Source of the DNA: Sphingobacterium arenae
GTDB lineage: Bacteria > Bacteroidota > Bacteroidia > Sphingobacteriales > Sphingobacteriaceae
Assembly: GCF_014692505.1 (NCBI RefSeq)
Contig: NZ_JACNYK010000002.1
Location: 1,116,001-1,180,000, forward strand
Reading direction: 5' to 3'
Length of the DNA: 64,000 nucleotides
A program made the translations under genes and the position numbers. Below the pieces are notes generated by a model. It had not been told where the DNA came from. It ran no database searches and was given only the letters and a program-made list of their open reading frames with translations. The number at the start of each line of letters is the position of its first letter. The first letter of the stretch is position 1. Shown here piece by piece: positions 43,349-53,940 of this stretch.

Positions 43349-44521
43349 ATGGCTTTGGACAAAAATGATAAAACCTATACGCTTTTACGCGCTTTTATAA
43401 ATGACCAACTAGAAAGATCACAGCTGGAAGAACTATTTGCTTTAATCGAGGAAGTAGATGCAGAGCAATTCAATGCAGCAGTCCGTGCTATTTTGGATGA
43501 AGAACATACGCCGGAAAACCTTGAATTTATTCAAGAACGTGTGGAACTTCTCCAAGAGGATATTTTGGCGAAAATCGTTCCTGAACAAATACAGACATTG
43601 CAAAGAAAGCCGTTCAACATACGCTTGGCGATTGGCATCGCGGCCATGTTAGCCATTGTATTTACCATCACTTACCTATGGCAACGGCGTGAAAACTTAT
43701 CCCCTGCCGCCGTCCACGGTATCGCTTCGACCATCTTGCCGGGAGGTAATAAGGCTACGATTACGGTTAATGGACAAGATTTCGAGTTGGATGCTAACCA
43801 AGGCGAGCTGATATGGGGTGCAGATAGTCTTTTTTATGCTGATGGACAATTGCTAACGACAACCAGTGCTCGGCAATCTGTTCAAGTGAAGACACCGCTG
43901 GGCGGACAATACCAATTGACATTGGCAGATGGTTCACAGGTATGGCTAAATGCCGGAAGCAAGTTGACATATGATACTGGGTTCGGAACAGATAACCGTG
44001 CTTTACGTCTGGAAGGAGAAGCTTATTTTGATGTGGCGAAAAATCTAGATCTCCCCTTTACCGTCGAAATCAACGGGCAGCACGTAGAGGTGTTGGGAAC
44101 AGCGTTTAACATCAGCGCGTACACCGAAGAACCTATGGTGAAGACAACACTTCAACGCGGGGCATTGGCAGTAGCCAATAACCATCAAAAACTGATATTA
44201 AAACCCAATCAACAAGCTATTCTGGATAAAAATGAAAAAAAAATAGTGACACGCGATGTCAACGCTACCAGTGTTGTCGCTTGGAAAGACGGCATATTCG
44301 ATTTCCACGGTATGGATGTCGAAGAATGTATGCGCGTTATCGCACGGTGGTATCAACTGGATGTCGTGTATAAAGAACAAGTTCCGTCCGTGCTGCTGGG
44401 GGGGAAAATGAGTAGAGGGGTACGGCTTTCTACCTTTTTAGAGTTTCTGGAGGCGAATTTCGATATCCACGGTGAAGTGACTGCTGACCGAAAATTGATT
44501 ATAACAGCAAATAATAGATAA
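43349..44521 (+). CDS. FecR-type anti-sigma factor
   Basis: 390 aa from the ATG at 43349 (preceded by an in-frame TTG). Cytoplasmic N-terminus to about 90, membrane helix AIGIAAMLAIVFTITYLW, FecR domain (LADGSQVWLNAGSKLTYDTGF, LEGEAYFDVAKNLDLPFTVEI, VLGTAFNISAY) and C-terminal DUF4974 domain (FDFHGMDVEECMRVIARWYQLDV). Relays the SusC signal to the sigma factor encoded upstream. Confidence 0.92.
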   Translation: MALDKNDKTYTLLRAFINDQLERSQLEELFALIEEVDAEQFNAAVRAILDEEHTPENLEFIQERVELLQEDILAKIVPEQIQTLQRKPFNIRLAIGIAAMLAIVFTITYLWQRRENLSPAAVHGIASTILPGGNKATITVNGQDFELDANQGELIWGADSLFYADGQLLTTTSARQSVQVKTPLGGQYQLTLADGSQVWLNAGSKLTYDTGFGTDNRALRLEGEAYFDVAKNLDLPFTVEINGQHVEVLGTAFNISAYTEEPMVKTTLQRGALAVANNHQKLILKPNQQAILDKNEKKIVTRDVNATSVVAWKDGIFDFHGMDVEECMRVIARWYQLDVVYKEQVPSVLLGGKMSRGVRLSTFLEFLEANFDIHGEVTADRKLIITANNR

Positions 44522-44661
44522 ACCTTAAAATAATATTATGATAAAAATAGCTCGTTACCCACCTTAATTGTCTATACAAGATAAACACAACAGATAAAAA
44601 AATAGAATAATATGCTAACAGCACTATTATAAACAAAACTACAAACCTTATCCAGTATACT

Positions 44662-47600
44662 ATGATGTATAAACAGAACAGGAGCGAAACACGTTATGTT
44701 GTTCCAAACCGAAGGAGACTTCTTTTGAATGTTCGTCGGAAATTGCTTATGTTTTGCAAAGCTTTTCCGTTGTTCTTGATCAGCAGCTTTCCATTGCACG
44801 CTGAAACATTTTCGCAGACACTTTCACTGCGTTCAAAGTCGATTAAATTAGAGAACGTATTTAAACTTATAGAGGAAAAGACCAACTTCGTGGTTCTTTA
44901 TAACTATAAGGAACTAAAAACATTTCATCCTGTACAAGTTAATGTCCATAACGCACAATTGAAACAATTTCTCGATGTCGTATTAAAAGATCTGCCGCTA
45001 AATTATACAATCGATGATAAAACGATTCTCATCAGCAATAGAAAAACCAATAGTTCACAAAAGAATACAGGTTCAAATACGCGTTTGGCGGTGGAAGAAT
45101 CGCTTCAGCGGGCTATCACAGGGACGGTAGTAGATGAAGATGGATCTCCGTTATCGGGTGTTACCGTTGCAGAAACAGGCACCAGGAATGCCACCTCCAC
45201 AGGTGGCAAAGGAGAATTCGAATTACGAAGTTCCGCATCACAGGTTACATTGAGTTTTACGTTGGTGGGATATGAACCTCAGCGGGAAACGGTAGGTAGC
45301 AGCGGTGCTATCCACGTTACTTTGAGAGCCGCTGTTAGCGATCTCGATGAGGTTGTGGTTGTCGGTTTTGGTACCCAGCGAAAAGAAAATTTAACCGGAT
45401 CGGTGGCTTCCGTCAACATGTCCGACGTAGTCGACAGCCGTCCGGTAACATCGCTTTCAGCAGGGTTGGCTGGCCAAGCTCCTGGTCTATATGTTAATCA
45501 AGGGTCCGGTAGACCCGGAAATGATGGTGGTACGCTGAGGGTGCGCGGACAAGGAACGTTGAATAACTCCAACCCGTTAGTGGTCATCGATGGGGTAGTC
45601 GGTGATATGAATCTCATCAATCCCCAAGATGTAGAAAGTATATCCGTATTAAAAGATGCTGCCTCTGCTTCAATCTACGGATCACGTGCGGCGAACGGTG
45701 TAATCCTTATAACGACAAAACGTGGTAAGACCGATCAGTTCCGTTTGGTATATAATAACTACTTCTCTACACAGCAACCATCCAATACCATCAATACCGT
45801 TTCCAATTACGCAAACTATATGGAATTGATAAACGAAGGCTACAAAAATGGTGATCCGAATGCTAACCCTATTTTTTCGCAGGACATGATTGATTTATGG
45901 CGTGCAAACGAAGGGCAAGATCCATTGAAGTATCCAAATACAGATTGGGTAGAAGAGGTATTTCAACGCAAACTCAGCCAGAACCATAACCTGTCTTTTA
46001 GTGGTGGAAGTGAAAAAATAAAATTCTTCGGTTCATATGGCTTGTTGGATAACCCAGGCGTCATCGAACAAGCGACATACAAAAGACATAGTGGGCGTGT
46101 TAATTTGGAGGCGGATGTTAAACCTTGGTTAACGCTTGGTGCAAATGTGAACGGGGTGGTGTCGAAGACGGACGCCGGCACCGATATCATTGAACAGGTT
46201 TTTGATTTCGCAGGTGCAAGTACGCCCGGTATGGTGCTTCGTGCGCCCGACGGACGTTTCGGATCGGTTAATAATCCGGAGGACGATCCCCAGGCAAACA
46301 ACGTCTTACATCGTTTATACGGTCGAAAAGGCGATATCAATAAAAACAGATTGGTGTCCCGCTTTTTTGCAAAACTTAAACCGATCGAGGGGCTGTCGAT
46401 CGAGGGGTCGTATACCTATACTTATGATGACGATTATATCTACTACCAACCGGTATTTAACGATCGTTGGAATTTTTTGTCCAATGCGGTGGCTTCTGCA
46501 GGAACAGGACGTACCTCCGTTACGAATGAATCTGTCAAAACATACCGGTACTACATGGATGGTATCGCGCGCTATGAGAATAAGGCGGCTGATAATCGGC
46601 TGAGCTATGAAGTTATGGTTGGTGCCAGCCAAGAGTACTACAAAGACGGGTGGTTCAGAGCCTCCAAACTGGATCTCATCGACCCCAGTCTATCGGTGTT
46701 AAATGCCGCGACCATGGATGCCGCTGCTGCGGGTAACTTAACGGACTGGGCCATGCGTTCGTTCTTCGGCCGGATAAATTTAGCTTGGGACGATAAATAC
46801 CTGTTGGAAGCGAATTTACGAACAGATGGTTCGTCTCGGTTTATGACAGGTAAGAGCCGCTGGGGAACATTCCCGTCCGTATCTGCGGGATGGAAAATAT
46901 CTTCGGAAGATTTCTATAACGTGAGCTGGATGCCGAGTTTTAAGATAAGAGCATCGTATGGTGCGCTGGGTAATAACGGAACGATTGACACACGATTTAG
47001 ATATGATGATAAAATCAACAACTACGAATACCTGACGTTATACAATGCGGCGAACTATGTGCTGAACAACCAGCTCTTCGTTGGATTTGCGCAAACAGGT
47101 TTGAGCAATGCACTGTTGACATGGGAAAATACCTATATCCTCAATGGAGGTATTGACTTTGATTTGTTCAATTATAGCTTAACAGGTTCGATCGATGTTT
47201 TTAATAAAGTGACCAATAACATTCTGATCGATCTTCCGGCACCGTTGGTGGTTGGGGATGCGACGATTCCACGTACGAATGCTGCAAAAGTCCGAAATGC
47301 CGGCGTAGAGCTTAACTTGAACTATCGCGGCACCATTAAAGATGATTTCCGATACAACATTGGCGGAAACTTTACCTTTATCGATAACAAAGTCTTGAAA
47401 TTCAAAGGCGAGGATAGGGCAATAGATAACGCAAATCTGATTCAAGAAGGATACCCGATCAATGCCCAATATATTCTTTTGGCAGACCGTATTCTTCAAA
47501 CAGACGCGGATATGCAATTGGTACAGCAGATGATCGACAATGCACCTATCAACCCGGATACGGGAAATCCGGTTAATCCTTTTGCCGCCTATGGCACACC

Positions 47601-48156
47601 GCAGAAAGGTGATTTACTCTATCAGGATGCCAATGGTGACGGTGTTATCAATGATGAAGACCGCGTTGTGGTGGGCAATGGAACAGCTCCACGTATAACC
47701 TATGGTATCAATTTGGGTTTTGATTACAAAGGGGTTGATTTTTCCATGCTGCTACAGGGCAATGCCGGCAACAAAGTGATATGGACAGACAACTATTTTA
47801 CGCCCAATGTACGGTGGGGATATCAGATCAATCAGGATATCGCCGATGGCAGATGGATGGAAGGCGAAACCGATGCGAAGTATCCGCGCTTGTTGCCTTA
47901 TACCGATACACGAAATATCCGCAACAGTGATTTTTGGTTGCAGAATAAATCTTTCATACGCGTGAAAAACATCCAACTGGGCTATACGTTGCCGAATAAC
48001 ATATCCGAGCGGTTTGCCGTACAAAATGTTCGAATATTCGGATCGCTTGAAAATTTCTGGACGTTCACCAGTTATATGGGATTTGACCCGGAAGTTAGCG
48101 GTACACAATATCCAACAATGAAGCAAGCAGTGTTTGGTTTAAGTCTTACTTTTTAA
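44662..48156 (+). CDS. SusC-family TonB-dependent transporter with STN signalling domain
   Basis: 1164 aa. Signal region, then an STN domain (about 65-130: LENVFKLIEEKTNFVVLYNY, LPLNYTIDDKTILIS) that contacts FecR. A carboxypeptidase-like domain follows (ITGTVVDEDGSPLSGVTVAE), then a plug beginning LDEVVVVGFGTQRKENLTGS, the SusC motif (IYGSRAANGVILITTKRG) and a 22-strand-type barrel ending AVFGLSLTF. Imports oligosaccharides released at the surface. Has the signalling extension that the 20-23 kb SusC lacks. Confidence 0.95.
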   Translation: MMYKQNRSETRYVVPNRRRLLLNVRRKLLMFCKAFPLFLISSFPLHAETFSQTLSLRSKSIKLENVFKLIEEKTNFVVLYNYKELKTFHPVQVNVHNAQLKQFLDVVLKDLPLNYTIDDKTILISNRKTNSSQKNTGSNTRLAVEESLQRAITGTVVDEDGSPLSGVTVAETGTRNATSTGGKGEFELRSSASQVTLSFTLVGYEPQRETVGSSGAIHVTLRAAVSDLDEVVVVGFGTQRKENLTGSVASVNMSDVVDSRPVTSLSAGLAGQAPGLYVNQGSGRPGNDGGTLRVRGQGTLNNSNPLVVIDGVVGDMNLINPQDVESISVLKDAASASIYGSRAANGVILITTKRGKTDQFRLVYNNYFSTQQPSNTINTVSNYANYMELINEGYKNGDPNANPIFSQDMIDLWRANEGQDPLKYPNTDWVEEVFQRKLSQNHNLSFSGGSEKIKFFGSYGLLDNPGVIEQATYKRHSGRVNLEADVKPWLTLGANVNGVVSKTDAGTDIIEQVFDFAGASTPGMVLRAPDGRFGSVNNPEDDPQANNVLHRLYGRKGDINKNRLVSRFFAKLKPIEGLSIEGSYTYTYDDDYIYYQPVFNDRWNFLSNAVASAGTGRTSVTNESVKTYRYYMDGIARYENKAADNRLSYEVMVGASQEYYKDGWFRASKLDLIDPSLSVLNAATMDAAAAGNLTDWAMRSFFGRINLAWDDKYLLEANLRTDGSSRFMTGKSRWGTFPSVSAGWKISSEDFYNVSWMPSFKIRASYGALGNNGTIDTRFRYDDKINNYEYLTLYNAANYVLNNQLFVGFAQTGLSNALLTWENTYILNGGIDFDLFNYSLTGSIDVFNKVTNNILIDLPAPLVVGDATIPRTNAAKVRNAGVELNLNYRGTIKDDFRYNIGGNFTFIDNKVLKFKGEDRAIDNANLIQEGYPINAQYILLADRILQTDADMQLVQQMIDNAPINPDTGNPVNPFAAYGTPQKGDLLYQDANGDGVINDEDRVVVGNGTAPRITYGINLGFDYKGVDFSMLLQGNAGNKVIWTDNYFTPNVRWGYQINQDIADGRWMEGETDAKYPRLLPYTDTRNIRNSDFWLQNKSFIRVKNIQLGYTLPNNISERFAVQNVRIFGSLENFWTFTSYMGFDPEVSGTQYPTMKQAVFGLSLTF

Positions 48157-48166
48157 ACAATTAGAG

Positions 48167-49870
48167 ATGAAGAAATATGCAATATTGTTATTAGGAAATT
48201 TAGCTTTTAGTTCCTGTTATAAGCTAGATACCGCCCCTTATGACAGGGTGAACTCCACTACATTCTGGCAGACAGAGGAACATGCACTTGCCGGTGTGAT
48301 GGGGTGTTATAGTGCGCTTAAGAAAAATAATGTATTTGGTTTACAGTTTGCCTACGATAACCTCACGGATGTAGGTATGGGTTACGACCCGGTAGGTTTT
48401 GGTGATGTGATCGCGGGAACATTTACCGACCGCTCGGCAGGTATAACTGACCGTTGGAAATCGGGATTCGACCTCGTCCAGCGATGCAACCATGCTCTTG
48501 CGCAGATACAGCAAATGGAATTGGAAGAAGAGAAAAAGAATATATTCATTGGCGAAGCTCGATTTTTGAGAGCTTTGGTATATTTTCAATTGACCAATCT
48601 ATACGGTGCGTTACCGCTATACGACGAAAGTGTAGATATCAACCTCGACTATGCCGAACTAAAGAACCCACGTTCTTCCGTAGCGGATGTCAGGGAATTT
48701 ATCCTGGGTGACCTGCAGTTTGCTGTTGCAAATCTCCCGGTGTCTTACGATGCTGCACACACCGGTCGGGTGACAAAAGGAGCCGCTTACGCCCTGCGCG
48801 GGAAAGTGGAACTTTATAATAAAAATTGGGGCGCGGCGATATCGGATTTTGAAGAAATTGTCCAAAATAAGAGCAACAATTACGGTTACTCTTTATCGGA
48901 TGATTACGCTTCTTTGTTCACCATGGAGGGAGACAATCAACCCGAAATGATTTTTGCTATCCAGAATATGGGCGGAACAGGTTTTGACTATGGTATGCCG
49001 ATGGCCTTATATATGGGAACACGCTCTACATTTGGTAGCTGTTGGAACAACAGCATGCCAAGCACGCGTTTTGGCGATAGTTACGAAAATAAAGATGGTT
49101 CGCCGTTTAACTGGAACGACCACTTCCCGAACTACAATGAAAACAATGATGTGAAAAAGCAAGCGATGGTTTCCACTCATAATAACGGCGTGCTGACGCA
49201 TATTCCCGACACAGCGAAGCTGCTGGATATATACCGGAACCGCGACCCGCGCATGATGCAGACGTTGATTGTTCCTTATTCCCATTATCTGGGTTGGAAT
49301 GCCAATGCCGAGCGCGATATGACGCTGATTTTAGCTACGGGCGTAAACGAAAACTTCGGACAAATCCGGAACAACAGAGGCTGGATGACCTATTTATGGC
49401 GTAAATTCGTTCCAGAAGGGAATATGAATGGGGCATTGACCAACAGGGAACACGTCCCTATTAATTTTCCGTTGATCCGCTACGCGGATGTATTGCTGAT
49501 GCTTGCCGAAGCGTATAATGAAGACAACAAGCTGGCACAGGCAATCACCGCGTTGAATAAAGTACGGGAACGTTCAGATATGCCTGGATTAAATAGTGGG
49601 AATCCGTATCTTGCAGTGGATGACAAGGATCAGATGCGGCAGCGCATCAGCCACGAACGTAAGATAGAACTTGCCGGAGAGGGTTGGCGCTATTTTGATC
49701 TGAAACGATGGGAACAGCTCGAAGATGTTTCGAATAATTTTATCGAAAAAAGTATTGTGGGGGATAACTTGGTGACCCGTCAATATCAAACCAGACATAA
49801 AATATGGCCGGTTCCGGGACAGGAAATTGAAATCAACCCTGCGTTGGAACAAAATAACGAATGGAAATGA
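48167..49870 (+). CDS. SusD/RagB-family surface lipoprotein
   Basis: 567 aa. Lipoprotein signal MKKYAILLLGNLAFSSC. SusD signatures: STTFWQTEEHALAGVMGCYS, EARFLRALVYFQLTNLYGALPL, PLIRYADVLLMLAEAYNE, ISHERKIELAGEGWRYFDLKRW, IWPVPGQEIEINPALEQN. Pairs with the SusC encoded 10 bp upstream; its stop overlaps the next gene's start. Confidence 0.95.
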   Translation: MKKYAILLLGNLAFSSCYKLDTAPYDRVNSTTFWQTEEHALAGVMGCYSALKKNNVFGLQFAYDNLTDVGMGYDPVGFGDVIAGTFTDRSAGITDRWKSGFDLVQRCNHALAQIQQMELEEEKKNIFIGEARFLRALVYFQLTNLYGALPLYDESVDINLDYAELKNPRSSVADVREFILGDLQFAVANLPVSYDAAHTGRVTKGAAYALRGKVELYNKNWGAAISDFEEIVQNKSNNYGYSLSDDYASLFTMEGDNQPEMIFAIQNMGGTGFDYGMPMALYMGTRSTFGSCWNNSMPSTRFGDSYENKDGSPFNWNDHFPNYNENNDVKKQAMVSTHNNGVLTHIPDTAKLLDIYRNRDPRMMQTLIVPYSHYLGWNANAERDMTLILATGVNENFGQIRNNRGWMTYLWRKFVPEGNMNGALTNREHVPINFPLIRYADVLLMLAEAYNEDNKLAQAITALNKVRERSDMPGLNSGNPYLAVDDKDQMRQRISHERKIELAGEGWRYFDLKRWEQLEDVSNNFIEKSIVGDNLVTRQYQTRHKIWPVPGQEIEINPALEQNNEWK

Positions 49871-51780
49871 TAAAAGATCGCATTATACTACTCATTGTAA
49901 TTAATATCCTCGGGCTGCATTTTATTCAGGCCCGGGATGTTGACCTGCTTACGGCTACGTATTCCGAAGCTACTGTACAAAAATATCTACCAACGGATAA
50001 CCGATGGGTTAACTATCCGGATTATACCGATAGAGAAGGTTGGACACGACTCACCGATCCTTTTCTGGAAAAGTTGATAAAAGATGCGGATAAATATCTC
50101 GACTACAAGTGGCAGGTGGTTCAAGCAACCGACTACCTGGAATACGAGCGTTCTGGATCAAGGGTCATTATGGAGAAACCGCTCAACGATAATTGCCGGG
50201 CACTTACACATTTATTTTTCGCCGAATTGGCTGAAGGAAAAGGTAGGTATATCGATCAGATTATCAATGGCTCGTGGTACATGACCGAAATCAGCACCTG
50301 GTCGCTGTCGGCACACCTACCAGCTTTTCAATCGTCCAAACGTACTTTACCACAACAAGGGACGCACGTATTTGACCTCATGGCGGGTGATATAGGTTCG
50401 CTGATGTCGTGGATATACTATTTCCTGCAACCGGAGTTCGATAAAGTGACGCCCATTATCAGCCAACGTATAAAACTTCATATCCAAGAGCGGCTAATAG
50501 AGCCTTATTTGTCGCGGAACGATATGTGGTGGCAGGCATTGGACATAGACGAAGGTCAACTCGTAAACAACTGGAATCCATGGTGTAATTTTAATGTGCT
50601 GACAGCATTGCTGTTGGTTGAAGATGATGTGGATAAGAAAGTAGGAGGTGTTTATAAGACCATGACGTCCGTTGATAAATTTATCAATTATGTGAAAGCC
50701 GATGGCGCCTGTGAAGAAGGGCCGTCCTATTGGGGACATGCCGCAGGAAAATTGTATGATTACCTCAAATTGCTGGCTTATGCAACCGATAATCATATTT
50801 CCATATTTGAACATCCAATCGTGAAGAATATGGGGGAATATATTTCGCAATCGTATATCGGCGGCGATCGCTGGGTCGTTAATTTCGCGGATGCTTCGGC
50901 CAAAGGCGGAGGAGATCCCTTGTTGATTTTCCGATACGGTGAAGATGTACATAGTATGGAGATGATGCAGTTTGCCAAATACCTTACCGAACAGCAATCC
51001 TCCTTTAACGTGATCGAAGGAAGAGATGCTTTCCGTACCTTGGAAAACATGATCTGCTATCCAACATTTGAAAAACAGACGCCACAGCTGCCCCAGAATA
51101 CATACAAATGGTATCCCGAGACAGAGTTTCTGTATCTTAAAGATGAGGATACCTTTTTCGCAGCGAAAGGAGGATATAATAATGAAAGCCATAATCACAA
51201 CGATATCGGGAGCTTTATTTTATATAAAGAAGGAAAGCCGGTTTTTATCGATGCCGGTGTCGGAACCTATACCAAGAAAACGTTCAGTAACGAGCGCTAT
51301 AATATATGGGCGATGCAGAGTGCTTATCATAATCTTCCACAGATTAATGGTCATGATCAGCGTTTCGGCGCTTCTTATAAATCAAGAGACGTATCGTTTG
51401 ATCCCAAAAAGGGTGTTTTCAAATTGGATATTACCGGAGCATATCCTACCGAAGCACAGATAGATAAATGGTTGCGCTCCTATGAGCTGAAAAATGGTCA
51501 ATTATTGATCCGCGACGATTTTAATTTGCGACAGACAAATACCGCCAATGTTGTCCATTTTATGGTGGCAGAAAAACCTACTATTTCAAAAGGAATAGTA
51601 TCATTGGGAAATGGGACACATGCATTGACATTTGATGGTAACGAGTTTGAAGCTTCCATCGATACCATAGAGCAGGATGATCCACGATTGAGCAATGTCT
51701 GGGGGCAACACCTATATCGGATAAATCTAAAAGCAAAAAATATGCAGCGGAAAGGTAGCTATACCTTTACCATAGAATAA
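49867..51780 (+). CDS. Heparinase II/III-type polysaccharide lyase
   Basis: About 637 aa; the ATG at 49867 forms an ATGA overlap with the SusD stop (an in-frame ATG at 49861 is also possible). Signal peptide IILLIVINILGLHFIQA. The N-terminal (alpha/alpha) toroid runs to about 380. A heparinase II/III C-terminal beta domain follows, with NESHNHNDIGSFILY and FIDAGVGTY near 440-470. Cleaves an acidic (uronic acid) polysaccharide by beta-elimination; the exact glycan cannot be read from sequence. Works with the GH88 that follows. Confidence 0.85.
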   Translation: MIKDRIILLIVINILGLHFIQARDVDLLTATYSEATVQKYLPTDNRWVNYPDYTDREGWTRLTDPFLEKLIKDADKYLDYKWQVVQATDYLEYERSGSRVIMEKPLNDNCRALTHLFFAELAEGKGRYIDQIINGSWYMTEISTWSLSAHLPAFQSSKRTLPQQGTHVFDLMAGDIGSLMSWIYYFLQPEFDKVTPIISQRIKLHIQERLIEPYLSRNDMWWQALDIDEGQLVNNWNPWCNFNVLTALLLVEDDVDKKVGGVYKTMTSVDKFINYVKADGACEEGPSYWGHAAGKLYDYLKLLAYATDNHISIFEHPIVKNMGEYISQSYIGGDRWVVNFADASAKGGGDPLLIFRYGEDVHSMEMMQFAKYLTEQQSSFNVIEGRDAFRTLENMICYPTFEKQTPQLPQNTYKWYPETEFLYLKDEDTFFAAKGGYNNESHNHNDIGSFILYKEGKPVFIDAGVGTYTKKTFSNERYNIWAMQSAYHNLPQINGHDQRFGASYKSRDVSFDPKKGVFKLDITGAYPTEAQIDKWLRSYELKNGQLLIRDDFNLRQTNTANVVHFMVAEKPTISKGIVSLGNGTHALTFDGNEFEASIDTIEQDDPRLSNVWGQHLYRINLKAKNMQRKGSYTFTIE

Positions 51781-51811
51781 GTTAAAACAAAGGTTATAGA
51801 CATAATAAGGT

Positions 51812-53086
51812 ATGAACAACATAAGGGAAAACTACAAAATTGGAAAACGGTTGGCACTGGTTTTAGGATTAGGAATATCGCTGATCAGTTGTCAGCAAAA
51901 AAAACAGGAAACAGCAGATTTTATAGATAAAAGTTTTGCTGCTGCAGAAGAACAATATAAGTTGCTTAGTGCCGCTGGGGAACGTATTCAGGCTTTTCCT
52001 CGCACATTAGATAAGGATGGCAATGTGATGGGTACAGATGAGTGGGACTGGACGGGAGGCTTCTTTCCCGGAGCACTATGGTATATTTATGAACATACGC
52101 AGAATGAAAAGGTAAAGACAGATGCCATCAAATGGACGGAAGCGCTCGAAGCTGCTAAAGACCTCGATCAACACCATGACATTGGTTTTGTTATGTATTG
52201 TCCGTATGGCAATGCCATACGTTTTTTAGATGATGAACAGAAAGTGAAACAATATCAGGATATTTTAATTCACTCGTCTGAAACCGCGTTAAAACGTTAT
52301 GATCCGCAAGTGGGCGTTATCAAATCATGGAATGAAAAGGCGTCATGGGATGGTAAGACATTATGGAAATATCCCGTTATTATTGACAATATGATGAACC
52401 TGGAGATGTTGTGCTATGTATCAGATCTCACCGGAAACCCTAAATACAGAGAAGTAGCTATCAGCCATGCTAACAAAACGATGAAAAACCATTTCCGAGA
52501 TGATTATAGTACCTATCACGTGGTGGATTATGATAGTTTAGGAAATGCCATTCATCAACAAACGAATCAAGGATATGCAGATAATTCAACTTGGTCAAGA
52601 GGGCAAGCATGGGCTATCTATGGTTTTACGTTGATGTATCGTGAAACAAAAAATCCGACATTTTTAGAGACAGCGCAACGCGCAGCAGATTTCTACATCA
52701 ATCATCCAAATCTTCCGGAAGATAAAATACCCTATTGGGATTTTAATACCAAACAGGAAGGTTTTAAATCGGATGTCGATTTCTCTTCCCGGGAGCTAGA
52801 TTACATCCCGCGCGATGCTTCTGCAGCAGCCATTACAGCGTCAGCACTTCTTGAACTCGGACAATTTACTGATGGCGAGCAAGGGAAAAAATATATTGAT
52901 TTCGCTAAACAGACCCTAGAAACTTTATCGGGACCAGCATATTTTGCAGAGAAGGGGACAAACGGTGGTTTTTTATTGCAGCATTGTGTAGGAAGCTTGC
53001 CGCATAATTCGGAAATCGATGTGCCGTTGATCTATGCAGACTATTATTACCTAGAGGGATTGTATCGATTGAAAAATATGTTGTAG
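51812..53086 (+). CDS. GH88 unsaturated glucuronyl hydrolase (lipoprotein)
   Basis: 424 aa. Lipoprotein signal (LGISLISC, Cys about 28). The GH88 (alpha/alpha)6 barrel shows EWDWTGGFFPGALWYIYE, KYPVIIDNMMNLEML (catalytic Asp) and STWSRGQAWAIYGFTLMYRE, with DASAAAITASALLEL at the end. It removes the unsaturated uronic acid left by the lyase encoded just upstream, completing a lyase-plus-hydrolase pair of a glycosaminoglycan-like utilisation locus. Confidence 0.9.
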   Translation: MNNIRENYKIGKRLALVLGLGISLISCQQKKQETADFIDKSFAAAEEQYKLLSAAGERIQAFPRTLDKDGNVMGTDEWDWTGGFFPGALWYIYEHTQNEKVKTDAIKWTEALEAAKDLDQHHDIGFVMYCPYGNAIRFLDDEQKVKQYQDILIHSSETALKRYDPQVGVIKSWNEKASWDGKTLWKYPVIIDNMMNLEMLCYVSDLTGNPKYREVAISHANKTMKNHFRDDYSTYHVVDYDSLGNAIHQQTNQGYADNSTWSRGQAWAIYGFTLMYRETKNPTFLETAQRAADFYINHPNLPEDKIPYWDFNTKQEGFKSDVDFSSRELDYIPRDASAAAITASALLELGQFTDGEQGKKYIDFAKQTLETLSGPAYFAEKGTNGGFLLQHCVGSLPHNSEIDVPLIYADYYYLEGLYRLKNML

Positions 53087-53108
53087 GTGGCTTTTTAAAG
53101 CCACCTAC
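53083..53108 (+). terminator. Strong hairpin ending the polysaccharide locus
   Basis: GTAGGTGGCTTT and its exact complement with a 2-base loop; the GH88 stop codon TAG (53084-53086) is inside the stem. Only a weak T-run follows. Confidence 0.65.
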
Positions 53109-53312
53109 TAATTATATCCTTAAAACCGAACACCCCCCTACTCCTTTTGCATTTACTCAACGGAAATGCTATAGATAGTTTTCAAAAGCTTCTTTATCTG
53201 TTTCTGCGCTTATTAGATCTCGGATTTGGCGTGTTTTTTGATCGATTCCTTGTACTATCAACGTTTAACGTCAAAATCGAGTATAAACAAAAACTGACAC
53301 CCATTTTATCCT

Positions 53313-53897
53313 ATGGATCATTTTCTATCAATTACAGTAACTTTTGATCATGCGAAAACAATTATTGCAATTATATTGAGTTTAAGTATAACGCACTTAA
53401 TTAGAGGCATGGTCGGTTTTGTTGAATCTACGAACTCGCCTCGAAAACCTTATTGGATACACCTCATGTGGTGCGGGTATATGTTATTGTTGATCATTCA
53501 TTTTTGGTGGTGGGAAGCCGAACTTAAAAATGTCTCACATTGGGATTTTGCTAAATATCTCTTTCTTTTCTTGTATATCAATACGTTTTATGTGCTCTGT
53601 GTGTTGCTGATGCCAACCAATCTTGGCGAACATAAAAATTATGTCGAGTACTTTTTTTCTCGAAAAAAATGGTTTTTTGGTACGCTAGCATTTTGCTTTC
53701 TGTTAGACTTTATTGATACATTCATCAAAGGGCGGGATTACTTTTTTCACCATTATAATTGGGAATATCCCGTAAGGAACATTACCCATATTATTTTATG
53801 TATTGTCGCCATGTATACGAGTAACCGAAAGTTTCATGCGGTATTGGTTTTGTTATTTATTCTTTACGAATTATCATATATCTTTAGGTTATTCTAA
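53313..53897 (+). CDS. Multi-pass membrane protein, unknown
   Basis: 194 aa with about five or six membrane helices (IIAIILSLSITHLIRGMV, HLMWCGYMLLLIIHFWWW, YLFLFLYINTFYVLCVLLM, FGTLAFCFLLDFIDTFI, ITHIILCIVAMYT, AVLVLLFILYELSYIF). Family not recognised. Rich in aromatic residues and His. Monocistronic. Confidence 0.65.
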   Translation: MDHFLSITVTFDHAKTIIAIILSLSITHLIRGMVGFVESTNSPRKPYWIHLMWCGYMLLLIIHFWWWEAELKNVSHWDFAKYLFLFLYINTFYVLCVLLMPTNLGEHKNYVEYFFSRKKWFFGTLAFCFLLDFIDTFIKGRDYFFHHYNWEYPVRNITHIILCIVAMYTSNRKFHAVLVLLFILYELSYIFRLF

Positions 53898-53940
53898 TAT
53901 CATAAAGTTATTCCAAAACTCCGTTATGCTGTGCAGGCCA

